60,667 bases of DNA from Chelatococcus sambhunathii (GTDB taxonomy: Bacteria > Pseudomonadota > Alphaproteobacteria > Rhizobiales > Methylopilaceae), in the NCBI GenBank assembly GCA_031316315.1, contig JADBEO010000022.1, forward strand, positions 1-60,667. The letters are read 5' to 3'. The stretch's first letter is position 1; each line of letters starts with the position of its first letter. The notes under the pieces are model-generated. The model had not been told where the DNA came from, ran no database searches, and saw nothing but the letters and a program-made list of their open reading frames with translations. This document shows positions 7,962 to 18,678 of this stretch, one piece after another. The translations under genes were made by a program, and so were the position numbers.

Positions 7962-9677
7962 TCAGTCCTCGGAGCCCTCTTCGCGCTTCTTGAGCGCGGC
8001 GCCGAGGATGTCGCCGAGAGACGCGCCCGAGTCGGACGAGCCGTAAGTCGCGACGGCCTCCTTCTCCTCGGCGATCTCGAGCGCCTTGATCGACACCGCG
8101 ATCTTGTGCGCCTTCTTGTCGAACTGGGTGACGCGGGCGTCGAACTTCTCGCCGACGGCGAAACGCTCCGGACGCTGGTCCGCCCGCTCGCGGGCGAGAT
8201 CGGCGCGGCGGATGAAGGCCGTCAGCTCGGTGTCGACGATCTTCACCTCGAGCCCGCCGTCCTTCACCTCGATGACCTCGCAGGTGACGACGGAGCCCTT
8301 GCGCATCTCGCCGGTGGTGTCGACGAACGGGTCGCCGCCGAGCTGCTTCACGCCGAGGGAGATGCGCTCCTTCTCGACGTCGACGTCGAGGACCTGGGCG
8401 CGGACGATGTCGCCCTTCTTGAACTCCTCGATCATGACCTCGCCCGGACGATTCCAGTCGAGATCCGACAGATGGACCATGCCGTCGACATCGCCGTCGA
8501 GCCCCAGGAACAGGCCGAACTCGGTCTTGTTCTTGACCTCGCCCTCGACCTCGGAGCCGACCGGGTGCTGTTCGAGGAACGCCTCCCAGGGGTTCTGCAT
8601 GACCTGCTTGAGGCCGAGCGAGATACGGCGCTTCACCGGATCGACCTCGAGCACCATCACGTCGACTTCCTGCGAAGTGGCGACGATCTTGCCCGGATGG
8701 ACGTTCTTCTTGGTCCACGACATCTCGGAGACGTGGATCAGGCCCTCGATGCCCGGCTCCAGCTCCACGAAGGCGCCGTAGTCGGTGATGTTGGTGACGC
8801 GGCCGGTGAACTTGGCGCCCGCCGGATACTTGGCCTCGATGCCCTGCCACGGATCGTCGAGCAGCTGCTTCATGCCGAGCGAGATGCGGTGCGTCTCGTG
8901 GTTGATCTTGATGATCTTGACCTTCACCTGCTGGCCGATCTGCAGCAGCTCGGTCGGGTGATTGACGCGGCGCCAGGCGATGTCGGTGACGTGCAGCAGG
9001 CCGTCGATGCCGCCGAGGTCCACGAACGCGCCGTAGTCGGTGATGTTCTTGACGACGCCCTCGATGACCTGGCCCTCTTCGAGGTTCTGGACCAGCTCCT
9101 GGCGCATCTCGGCGCGGGACTCTTCAAGCACGGTGCGGCGCGACACGACGATGTTGCCGCGGCGGCGGTCCATCTTGAGGATCTGGAACGGCTGCGGCGT
9201 GCCCATCAGCGGGCCGACGTCGCGCACCGGGCGGATGTCGACCTGGGACCGGGGCAGGAACGCCGTCGCGCCCTGAAGGTCGACGGTGAAGCCGCCCTTG
9301 ACCTGGTTGAAGATGACGCCTTCGACCTTCTGGTTGTCGTTGAAGGCGACCTCGAGCTTGACCCAGCTCTCCTCGCGGCGCGCCTTGTCGCGCGACAGAA
9401 CGGCCTCGCCGAGCGCGTTCTCGACGCGCTCCAGATAGACCTCGACCACGTCGCCGACCTTGAGCGGCGCGTCGCGGCCGCCGGCCCCGAACTCCTTGAG
9501 CGCGACGCGCCCTTCCGTCTTCAGGCCGACGTCGATGACGGCCATGTCCTTCTCGATCGCCGTCACGGTCCCCTGGACGACGGAGCCTTCGGCGACGTCG
9601 TGGTTCTCAAAGGACTCCTCGAGCATCGCGGCGAAATCATCGCGCGACGGAGCGGCGGCTGAAGCAGTTGCTGACAT
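7962..9677 (-). CDS. rpsA: 30S ribosomal protein S1
   Basis: A 571-aa ribosomal protein S1, which binds mRNA on the small subunit and helps start translation on structured messages. Six S1 RNA-binding repeats are visible, each opening with a pattern such as VVQGTVTAIEKDMAVIDVG or EGVVKNITDYGAFVDLGG. ATG at 9677 is selected because it has GGGAG upstream and the usual N-terminus MSATASAA, whereas the frame remains open upstream without conserved sequence. cmk is the usual upstream partner but is here separated by a GST gene and an AT-rich orphan. A terminator follows. Confidence 0.97.
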   Translation of the reverse strand: MSATASAAAPSRDDFAAMLEESFENHDVAEGSVVQGTVTAIEKDMAVIDVGLKTEGRVALKEFGAGGRDAPLKVGDVVEVYLERVENALGEAVLSRDKARREESWVKLEVAFNDNQKVEGVIFNQVKGGFTVDLQGATAFLPRSQVDIRPVRDVGPLMGTPQPFQILKMDRRRGNIVVSRRTVLEESRAEMRQELVQNLEEGQVIEGVVKNITDYGAFVDLGGIDGLLHVTDIAWRRVNHPTELLQIGQQVKVKIIKINHETHRISLGMKQLLDDPWQGIEAKYPAGAKFTGRVTNITDYGAFVELEPGIEGLIHVSEMSWTKKNVHPGKIVATSQEVDVMVLEVDPVKRRISLGLKQVMQNPWEAFLEQHPVGSEVEGEVKNKTEFGLFLGLDGDVDGMVHLSDLDWNRPGEVMIEEFKKGDIVRAQVLDVDVEKERISLGVKQLGGDPFVDTTGEMRKGSVVTCEVIEVKDGGLEVKIVDTELTAFIRRADLARERADQRPERFAVGEKFDARVTQFDKKAHKIAVSIKALEIAEEKEAVATYGSSDSGASLGDILGAALKKREEGSED

Positions 9678-9961
9678 GAAATCTCCCAAAGCCCCTCTGG
9701 GGCCACGGCGCCGGCGTTGGTGTTGACGAAAAGGCCCGTCATGGAAGCCTGCGTCCGGTGGCCGCCTCGCTTGCGGGAGGCGGGCCGGCGCCGGGACGCG
9801 GGATGCGACCATGGGACCCTGCCCGAAAAGCCCCTCGCGCTCAGCCGGCGGGCATGGCCCGACCGGCCGGAGAAGCGCAAAGCCTGTCCGGACGCGCGCT
9901 CGTTAGCAGATGAGGGGAATTGGCGCAATCCGGGACGAGGCTCGCGCGAGCGGCGTAAAGC

Positions 9962-10621
9962 TCAGTCCCGGTCCGGCGCGCCGAGCGGGAACAGGGGGCG
10001 GTAGGGCCGCGCCTCGTCGACCGCGCGGGCGAAGGACGGACGCGCCAGCAGCCGGGCGCGATAGGCGCGCAGCCGCGGATAGGCCTCCGAGATCGAATGC
10101 GTCCAGTCGGCGTAGAACAGCGAGGGCGCGGCGGCGCAGTCGGCGAGGCTGAAATCGCCGCCGGCGGCCCAGGCCTCGCCCGAGACCCGCGGCTCCAGCC
10201 AGGCGTAGGCGAGCTCCAGCTTGTCGCGCGCGAACGCCATGGCGTTCGCGCGCTTGACCGGATCGCCCGTCAGCGCGCCGGCGACGGCGTGCTGCTGGAC
10301 GTTCATGACGTGAAGATCGAAGAAGCGGTCGAGGAATCGGACGTCCAGCGCCGCCATCGGGTCGTCCGGCAGCAGGCGGACCGGGCCGGGACGAGCGATG
10401 TGCAGATATTCGATGACGACGCTCGCTTCCGCGACGTCGCGGTCGCCGTCGACCAGCACCGGGAATTTGGCGATCGGCCAGCGCCGCAGCCAGTCCGCCA
10501 CGTTCTCCGGGTCGTCCGGCCCGAGCATGCGGAATTCGAAGGCGATGTCGTTCTCGTAAAGCGCGATCAGCGCCTTCTGCGTGTAGGATGAGAAGGGATG
10601 GCCATAAAGCGCGAGAGACAT
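9962..10621 (-). CDS. Glutathione S-transferase family protein
   Basis: A 219-aa GST-like protein. The N-terminal thioredoxin-fold domain begins LALYGHPFSSYTQKALIALYENDI, with a serine-type glutathione-activating position (SSYTQK), and contains the FPVLVDGD cis-proline motif and ASVVIEYL. The helical C-terminal domain follows from about residue 90. Such proteins conjugate glutathione or perform thiol chemistry in the cytosol; the substrate is unknown. It is placed between rpsA and cmk, not a typical position, so it may have been inserted there. Confidence 0.88.
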   Translation of the reverse strand: MSLALYGHPFSSYTQKALIALYENDIAFEFRMLGPDDPENVADWLRRWPIAKFPVLVDGDRDVAEASVVIEYLHIARPGPVRLLPDDPMAALDVRFLDRFFDLHVMNVQQHAVAGALTGDPVKRANAMAFARDKLELAYAWLEPRVSGEAWAAGGDFSLADCAAAPSLFYADWTHSISEAYPRLRAYRARLLARPSFARAVDEARPYRPLFPLGAPDRD

Positions 10622-10721
10622 CGCCGGCTCCGATCCGCGTGCGACTGCAATCAGATCCTAGAACAAACTGATGTCGGCATTGATCCTTGTTGTGTTAGCA
10701 ACGGCGATAATTGATTTGATT

Positions 10722-11357
10722 TCAGCGCTCAAACCGAAGACTGCCAACAGCAGATCGGAGTGCTGCCAAGGTTGCCCTATCGTTGTGCTCCGTCTGTATT
10801 CCGATAAGTAAGAACCGGCCATCGCGCGGAACCACACACATTTCGTTGGCGACTCGATAGTGTCCGCTCGTGAGTGAGCCTTCGGTGTAAAAACCCACGC
10901 ATACCGCTGGAATTCCTCCAATGTTAATCTCTTTTGGAGTAGAATACACCGATATAGTCGACAATGTCCGTGACATAGCGAGAATAAATGCATCACCGAT
11001 ATCTTTGATCGGCTGTCCTAATAGCTTGTCATTGCGCGAAACAGTTATAAGAAACGTGGAATTAAGTCCATCGTATGGCTCCTTAAATTTGGAAAGTGCT
11101 ATTATTGGACGTCTGACAGATGAGATAAATCTTTTCTTATCTTCGGAAGAAACAATTTCCCGATCAATGCGCCGGCGATAAGCTTCGAAAGAAAGGTTTT
11201 GCCATCCATTTGGTTTCGCGAGGCTGAAGCGGAATTCTTTATTCTTTACGATTTCAGCCTGCGCGGGTGAGGCAAGCAAACCAAGAGCGATGAACAGCCA
11301 AGCAAACTTGCAAAAATCACCGTTAAGACCCCGAGATAAAATCACCACTCTATCCAC
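10722..11357 (-). CDS. AT-rich secreted orphan protein
   Basis: A protein of about 211 aa with a signal peptide (WLFIALGLLASPAQA, cleavage near residue 35) followed by KEFRFSLAKPNGWQNLSFEAY, which resembles the opening of PsbP/lipoprotein-like periplasmic domains. The start codon is GTG at 11357, with other GTGs close by. Base composition is AT-richer than every flanking gene, as for the orphan at 5086-5523, suggesting horizontal acquisition. It splits the normally adjacent cmk and rpsA. The function is unknown. Confidence 0.65.
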   Translation of the reverse strand: MDRVVILSRGLNGDFCKFAWLFIALGLLASPAQAEIVKNKEFRFSLAKPNGWQNLSFEAYRRRIDREIVSSEDKKRFISSVRRPIIALSKFKEPYDGLNSTFLITVSRNDKLLGQPIKDIGDAFILAMSRTLSTISVYSTPKEINIGGIPAVCVGFYTEGSLTSGHYRVANEMCVVPRDGRFLLIGIQTEHNDRATLAALRSAVGSLRFER

Positions 11358-11430
11358 GATCTAATTCTGCCCGTTCGGCTTCGACGTCTCAATTGAACAT
11401 CCTTGAGCCGCGGCTCTTTAGCAAGCGCCG

Positions 11431-14040
<2,610 letters not shown>

Positions 14041-14200
14041 ACAGGCTTGAACGCGTCCGCGAACTATGATTGGAGATGCGCCGCGCCGGCCACCGGCGCG
14101 GCGAACTGATCCGGCGCTCTCGCGCCGGTCGCTTCAAAAGAGCGAAACGTCCGGTCCGTCACGGCCCCAACGCCGTGGCATCTTGGGACCGCACCCCGGT

Positions 14201-14276
<76 letters not shown>

Positions 14277-14305
14277 ACACACTTTCAGCGAACTCCGGAA
14301 TTTTC

Positions 14306-14331
14306 AGACTGGACGAATTGTCCGGTCTTTT
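14306..14331 (+). terminator. Intrinsic terminator after tRNA-Ala
   Basis: AGACTGGAC (14306-14314), loop GAATT, GTCCGGTCT (14320-14328) and a T-run form a stem with one G-T wobble. It starts 30 nt past the tRNA end and is the expected exit of that transcript. Confidence 0.8.
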
Positions 14332-14532
14332 GCGTGACTTAGCGGATGGGCGGCCCGGCCTTTCCGTCTCTCGTCCGCGTCGAACGCTCCAACAGGCAGC
14401 AGAATGACCGGCCGTCTCCGCTCTCAGGAAGCCACGTCGTAGGGCGCTGTGATGCGCTCGCGGGACGCCATCACGGGCGCGGCGGGTTCTGTGCGCGAAG
14501 ACCCGCCGACAGCTTCATGAGAATGCGCCGGC

Positions 14533-14838
14533 TCAGGCGGCGGGCTGCTCGACCCCGATCATCCGCCCTTGCGCGGACCAGAGCATCGGCGCGTTCGCGA
14601 GCGCCGCCGCGGTGACGCCGCGCGGCGGACGACAAGCAGCGATCACCTTTGCGAGGCTCGGTGCGAGGAAGGCGCAATCGATCATCCGCTCGACGCGCCG
14701 CCGGCTGCATCCATGCCGCGCGGCGAGCTGATCGAGATCGACGCCTCGTCCCCGTTCGAGCTCCGCGGCACATCGCCTGCCGAGCGCGATCCACCGCAGC
14801 AGGACGACGCGCGGCCCGAGACTCTGCGGCCAGACAGA
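14533..14838 (-). pseudogene. Truncated recombinase-like C-terminal remnant
   Basis: An open frame of 101 codons on the minus strand that lacks a start codon: it begins immediately after, and in frame with, the stop of the upstream P-type ATPase. It reads VVLLRWIALGRR, then DLDQLAARHGCSRRRVERMI, then CAFLAPSLAKVI, and ends LWSAQGRMIGVEQPAA. This pattern (HTH, then AFLAP, then W-x-x-Q) resembles the C-terminus of large serine recombinases common in Alphaproteobacteria. The N-terminal catalytic part is absent. It lies close to tRNA-Ala and suggests a decayed mobile element at the island border. The family assignment is by pattern only. Confidence 0.5.
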
Positions 14839-17445
14839 TCAAGCCGTCGAGCAGCGCCGGTCCGGGCGCATCGCGAACCTCTTCGTCAGCTCGGCCGCCG
14901 CCAGATAGCCGAAGCTGACGAGCAGCATCGCGGCGAGCGCCGGAGCGCCGGGATCGACGAAGCCGAACAAGGCGCCGAGCGGCGACAGCGCGACTGCGAT
15001 CGCGCAGCCGAGGGCCCCGAGCGACGAAGCCGCGAGGAGAGGGTGAGGCCGCCTGGTCCAGAAGGGGCCGCTCGTCCTGATGATGAAGACCACGAGGATC
15101 TGCGTGATCATCGACTCGATAAACCAGGCCGTCTGGAAGCTCGCCTCCGGAGCCTCCAGAAGGAGCCGGAGGATCGCGAAGGAGGCGAGGTCGAAGGCCG
15201 AAGAAAGCAGCCCCATGACCAAAGTGAAGCGGTAGATGCGCGCGATGTCCCAGCCGTGCGGGGCGCGCGCCTCGTCGGGGTCGACGGAATCGTACGGGAT
15301 GCCGGCCTCGCTGACGTCGTAGAGCAGGTTGTTGAGCAGCACCTGCGCCGGAGCGAGCGGGAGGAACGGCAGCGCGACGGAGGCGATCGCCATCGAGATC
15401 ATGTTGCCGAAGTTCGAGGATGTGGCCATGCGGATGTATTTCAGAATGTTCGCATGGGTGCGCCGGCCTTCCTGGACGCCTTCCGCCAGCACCCCGAGAT
15501 CGCCTTCGAGCAGGATCAGGTCAGCCGCTGAACGCGCCACGTCCGTCGCGCCGTCGACGGAGAGCCCGACGTCCGCCGCCCTGATCGCAGGGGCGTCGTT
15601 GATGCCGTCGCCAAGGAAGCCGACCGTGCTTCCGGTCGCGGAGAGCGCCCTGACGACGCGCACCTTTTGCTCCGGCTCAAGGCGCGCGAACAGATCGACG
15701 TGGGCGGCTGTCTCGGCCAGAGCCGCGTCGCTGAGCCCAGCCACCTGATCTCCGGACAGCACGGATGACGGCGGCAGCCCGACCTCGCGGGCGACGTGGG
15801 CGACGACGGCCGGAGCGTCGCCGGAAAGAATCTTGATCCGCACGCCCATCGCCGCAAGCCGCGCGATCGCCTCGCGGCTCGTCGGCTTCACAGGGTCCGC
15901 GAAGAAGCAGAGGCCCTCGAGCGTCAGCCCGCGCTCGTCGGCGGGCGAAAGCTTTGGCTCCTCCGCAGGAGATGGCGTCCCCGTCGCGACCGCCAGACAG
16001 CGCAGGCCCCGCCCTGCCGCCTCGTCCACGATGCGCAGCGCCTGCAGCCGGGCGTCGTCCTCCAGGGCGCGTGTCTGCCCTGCCCGCTTGATCGTGCGGC
16101 AGGCCGCGAGCACCGCCTCCGGCGCGCCCTTCACGATGATCAGCCGATCGCCTGCCTTTTCCGCAAGCACGGAAGACCGCCGCCTCTGGAAATCGAACGG
16201 CGCCGAACAGAGCACGCGCCACTCCTCGGCGGCGGCCGGACGGGCGGCGGCCAGCGCCTTGACGAGAGGGCTGTTGTCCCCGCCGAGACTCGCGCCCGCT
16301 GACGCCAGGGCGAGGACCCGCGCGCTCGGCCGCCCCTCGATGTCGAGCGCGGACGCCAGCTCGATGCGCGCCTCCGTCAGCGTGCCGGTCTTGTCCGTGC
16401 AGAGCACGTCCATTGCGCCGAGGTCGTGGATCGCGGGCAGCGCCTTGCAGATGACGCGCCGTTCGGCCAGCCGGACGGCGCCGCGCGACAGCGTCATCGT
16501 CGTCACCATCGGCAGCAGTTCGGGAGTCACCCCCACGGCGAGGGCGAGCGCGAACAGGAAGGCGTCCATGAGCGGGCGTTCGAAAGCGACCTGCGCCACG
16601 ATCACGAAGGCGACGAGCAGGATCGTGAGCCGCACGATCAAGCGGCCGAGATCGGCGAGGCCGCGCTGAAAGGCGGTCGGCGGCGGCTCGCTCTCAAGCG
16701 ACGCTTCCACCGCTCCAAGGGTGGCGCCCGCGCCCGTGACCGCGACCAGCATGACGCCCGCGCCGCTGAGCACGCTCCCTCCGGCGAACACGGCGTCGTA
16801 AGCCTCGGCGCGGGTCCTAGCGCCGCTCGGCCCCAGCCGCTTCTCGACGGGATAGGGCTCGCCGGTCAGCGCCGCTTCGTCCACCCTCATCGACTGGCTT
16901 TCGACCACCCAACCGTCCGCGGGCACGATGTCGCCGGGATGCAGTTCGACCACGTCTCCGGGAACGAGCCGCGCGACGGGAACTTCGACGACGATCCCGT
17001 CGCGCATCACGGCGGCGCGCATCGCGACCGATCGCTTCAGCGCCTCGGCGGCGGCCTGGGCTCGCCCTTCCTGCCACGTCTCGAGCGCCACCGAGAGCAG
17101 GACCACCACGGCGATGATGCCGCTGCTGACGAAGTCTCCGACGACGCCGGCAAGCACGGCGGCGATCAGCAGCAACGCGACCAGCGGCTCCATCAGCCGG
17201 CGCAAGAGCCCGCGCAGGATCCCCTTCCGACGCTCGGTCGGCGCCTCGTTGGGACCGAAACGCGCCAGCCGCGCCTTCGCCTCCACGCTCGAAAGCCCGG
17301 CCCGCGAGACGCCGAGCTCGGCGAAGCCCTGCGAGACCGGAACGGACCAGAAGGGCTGCGGCTCGGCGCCGTTCTTCGCCGGGCGACCATCCCGGCGCGC
17401 CGGCCCCGGCCGGGTGACGTCGTCGAGGCGTGCGGCTGCGTCCAT
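14839..17445 (-). CDS. Magnesium-type P-type ATPase (MgtA-like)
   Basis: A P-type ATPase of 868 aa from the chosen start. The N-terminal cation-ATPase domain has a GLSSVEAKARLARFGPNE opening, the actuator motif DEAALTGEPYPVEK, the phosphorylation site CTDKTGTLTEA, and the hinge FLGDGINDAPAIRAADVG. The C-terminal helices with LLNNLLYDVSEAGIPYDSVD and GWDIARIYRF resemble MgtA/MgtB magnesium importers more than calcium pumps. ATG at 17445 is preferred over 17496, because the FNR-type box at 17520-17533 would then sit 81 bp upstream, as it does for other members of the island. Confidence 0.88.
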   Translation of the reverse strand: MDAAARLDDVTRPGPARRDGRPAKNGAEPQPFWSVPVSQGFAELGVSRAGLSSVEAKARLARFGPNEAPTERRKGILRGLLRRLMEPLVALLLIAAVLAGVVGDFVSSGIIAVVVLLSVALETWQEGRAQAAAEALKRSVAMRAAVMRDGIVVEVPVARLVPGDVVELHPGDIVPADGWVVESQSMRVDEAALTGEPYPVEKRLGPSGARTRAEAYDAVFAGGSVLSGAGVMLVAVTGAGATLGAVEASLESEPPPTAFQRGLADLGRLIVRLTILLVAFVIVAQVAFERPLMDAFLFALALAVGVTPELLPMVTTMTLSRGAVRLAERRVICKALPAIHDLGAMDVLCTDKTGTLTEARIELASALDIEGRPSARVLALASAGASLGGDNSPLVKALAAARPAAAEEWRVLCSAPFDFQRRRSSVLAEKAGDRLIIVKGAPEAVLAACRTIKRAGQTRALEDDARLQALRIVDEAAGRGLRCLAVATGTPSPAEEPKLSPADERGLTLEGLCFFADPVKPTSREAIARLAAMGVRIKILSGDAPAVVAHVAREVGLPPSSVLSGDQVAGLSDAALAETAAHVDLFARLEPEQKVRVVRALSATGSTVGFLGDGINDAPAIRAADVGLSVDGATDVARSAADLILLEGDLGVLAEGVQEGRRTHANILKYIRMATSSNFGNMISMAIASVALPFLPLAPAQVLLNNLLYDVSEAGIPYDSVDPDEARAPHGWDIARIYRFTLVMGLLSSAFDLASFAILRLLLEAPEASFQTAWFIESMITQILVVFIIRTSGPFWTRRPHPLLAASSLGALGCAIAVALSPLGALFGFVDPGAPALAAMLLVSFGYLAAAELTKRFAMRPDRRCSTA

Positions 17446-17519
17446 GTCGTCTGACTGTCTCGGCGGCGCCCGCGACGCGGGCCTCAGCGCGGGCATCGCC
17501 GCCCCGCCCCGCGGGGTCC

Positions 17520-17533
17520 ATGATCTTCGTCAA
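17520..17533. promoter_or_regulatory. FNR/FixK-type box upstream of MgtA-like ATPase
   Basis: ATGAT-CTTC-GTCAA, one mismatch from TTGAY-N4-RTCAA. Its centre is 81.5 bp upstream of the preferred ATPase start (17445). The other flank is the 3' end of the ABC permease gene, so the ATPase is the only plausible target. Confidence 0.6.
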
Positions 17534-17562
17534 TCGCGACAGGCCGGGAGCGCCAGGCGCGC

Positions 17563-18675
17563 CTAGCGAAGCGACCTGCGGAAGCGCGCGAGCGAGAACG
17601 CGAAGAAGGCCGCGCCGATCCCCGCGAGCGCGAGCAGCTGCGGCCAGATGACCGAGAGCCCGGCGCCGCGATAGAGCACGCTCTGGGCAAGCATCACGAA
17701 ATGGGTGTTCGGCGCGGCGAGCATCAGCGTGCGGATCGCCTCCGGCATGCTTTCGCGCGGCGTGGCGCCGCCGGAAAGGATCTGCAGCGGCAGCAGGACG
17801 AGCATCAGCAACATGCCGAACTGCGGCATCGAACCCGCAAGCGTCGCGAGAAAGACGCCAAGCGAGGTCGTGGCGAACAGCTGAAGCGCGGCGCCGAACA
17901 GGAACAAGCTCACCGAGCCGTAGATCGGGACGCCGAGCGCGCCCTCCACGATGGCGTAGATCGAGAAGGCGGTGGCGGCCAGCACGACCAGGCTCATCGA
18001 CCAGATCTTGGCGACCATGATGTCGCCGGCGCTGACCGGCATCACCAGCAAATGCTCGATCGTGCCGTGCTCGCGCTCGCGGATAAGCGCCGCGCCGGCC
18101 AGGATGATCGACAGCATCGCGACATTGTTGATCACGTTCATCACCGCGCCGAACCAGGTCTTGTCGAGGCCCGGGTTGAACCGCGCGCGGATGACGAGGT
18201 CCGCCGGCGGCGTCGCGACTGCGCGGTAGCGGTCGGCGAAGGCCGTGACCTCGCCGGAAACGATGGCCTGAACGTAACCCGCGCCGCTGAGCCCCTGGCT
18301 CATGCGGGTCGCGTCGACGTTGAGCTGGATCGTCGGAGCCCGCCCCGCCAGGAGATCGCGCTGGAAATCGGCGGGGATATCCAGCGCAAACGCGATCTCG
18401 CCCTGATCCATGAGGCGGTCCATCTCGGCGGCGTCGATGAGCCGGGGGGCCGTGAAGAAAGGCGGGTAGAACGCGCTCGCGATCCGCGCGGACACCGGCG
18501 AGCGGTCCTCGTCCACGATCGCGATCGGCGCCCTGTTCAGGGTCTCCGGTATGGCGCGGGACTGCGAATAGACCGACAGGGTGAACGCGTAGACGATCAG
18601 GATCAGCATCATCGGGTCGCGCGCCAGACCGCGCAGTTCCTTGACGCCGAGATGAAGGACGTTCGCGGCTCGCAT
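17563..18675 (-). CDS. ABC-2 type permease (YhhJ-like)
   Basis: A 370-aa membrane protein of the ABC-2 exporter family. There is an N-terminal helix near residues 22-40, a large extracytoplasmic domain, then a cluster of helices from about residue 185, including REREHGTIEHLLVMP, the conserved loop of this family. It starts 3 bp after the stop of the RbbA-like gene and forms an exporter with it and with the upstream HlyD-type adaptor, as in the E. coli yhiI-rbbA-yhhJ cluster. The transported substrate is unknown. Confidence 0.88.
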   Translation of the reverse strand: MRAANVLHLGVKELRGLARDPMMLILIVYAFTLSVYSQSRAIPETLNRAPIAIVDEDRSPVSARIASAFYPPFFTAPRLIDAAEMDRLMDQGEIAFALDIPADFQRDLLAGRAPTIQLNVDATRMSQGLSGAGYVQAIVSGEVTAFADRYRAVATPPADLVIRARFNPGLDKTWFGAVMNVINNVAMLSIILAGAALIREREHGTIEHLLVMPVSAGDIMVAKIWSMSLVVLAATAFSIYAIVEGALGVPIYGSVSLFLFGAALQLFATTSLGVFLATLAGSMPQFGMLLMLVLLPLQILSGGATPRESMPEAIRTLMLAAPNTHFVMLAQSVLYRGAGLSVIWPQLLALAGIGAAFFAFSLARFRRSLR

Positions 18676-18678
18676 GGC

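Noticed and set aside
8106..9662. Long open frame opposite rpsA on the plus strand
   Set aside because: It is antisense to a certain ribosomal protein gene in GC-rich DNA; its Asp/Leu-rich translation is the mirror of S1 codons and has no family character.
10671..10690. TTGATCCTTGTTGT near the AT-rich orphan as an FNR box
   Set aside because: The right half (GTTGT) does not match RTCAA and the site is next to the 3' end of the orphan gene.
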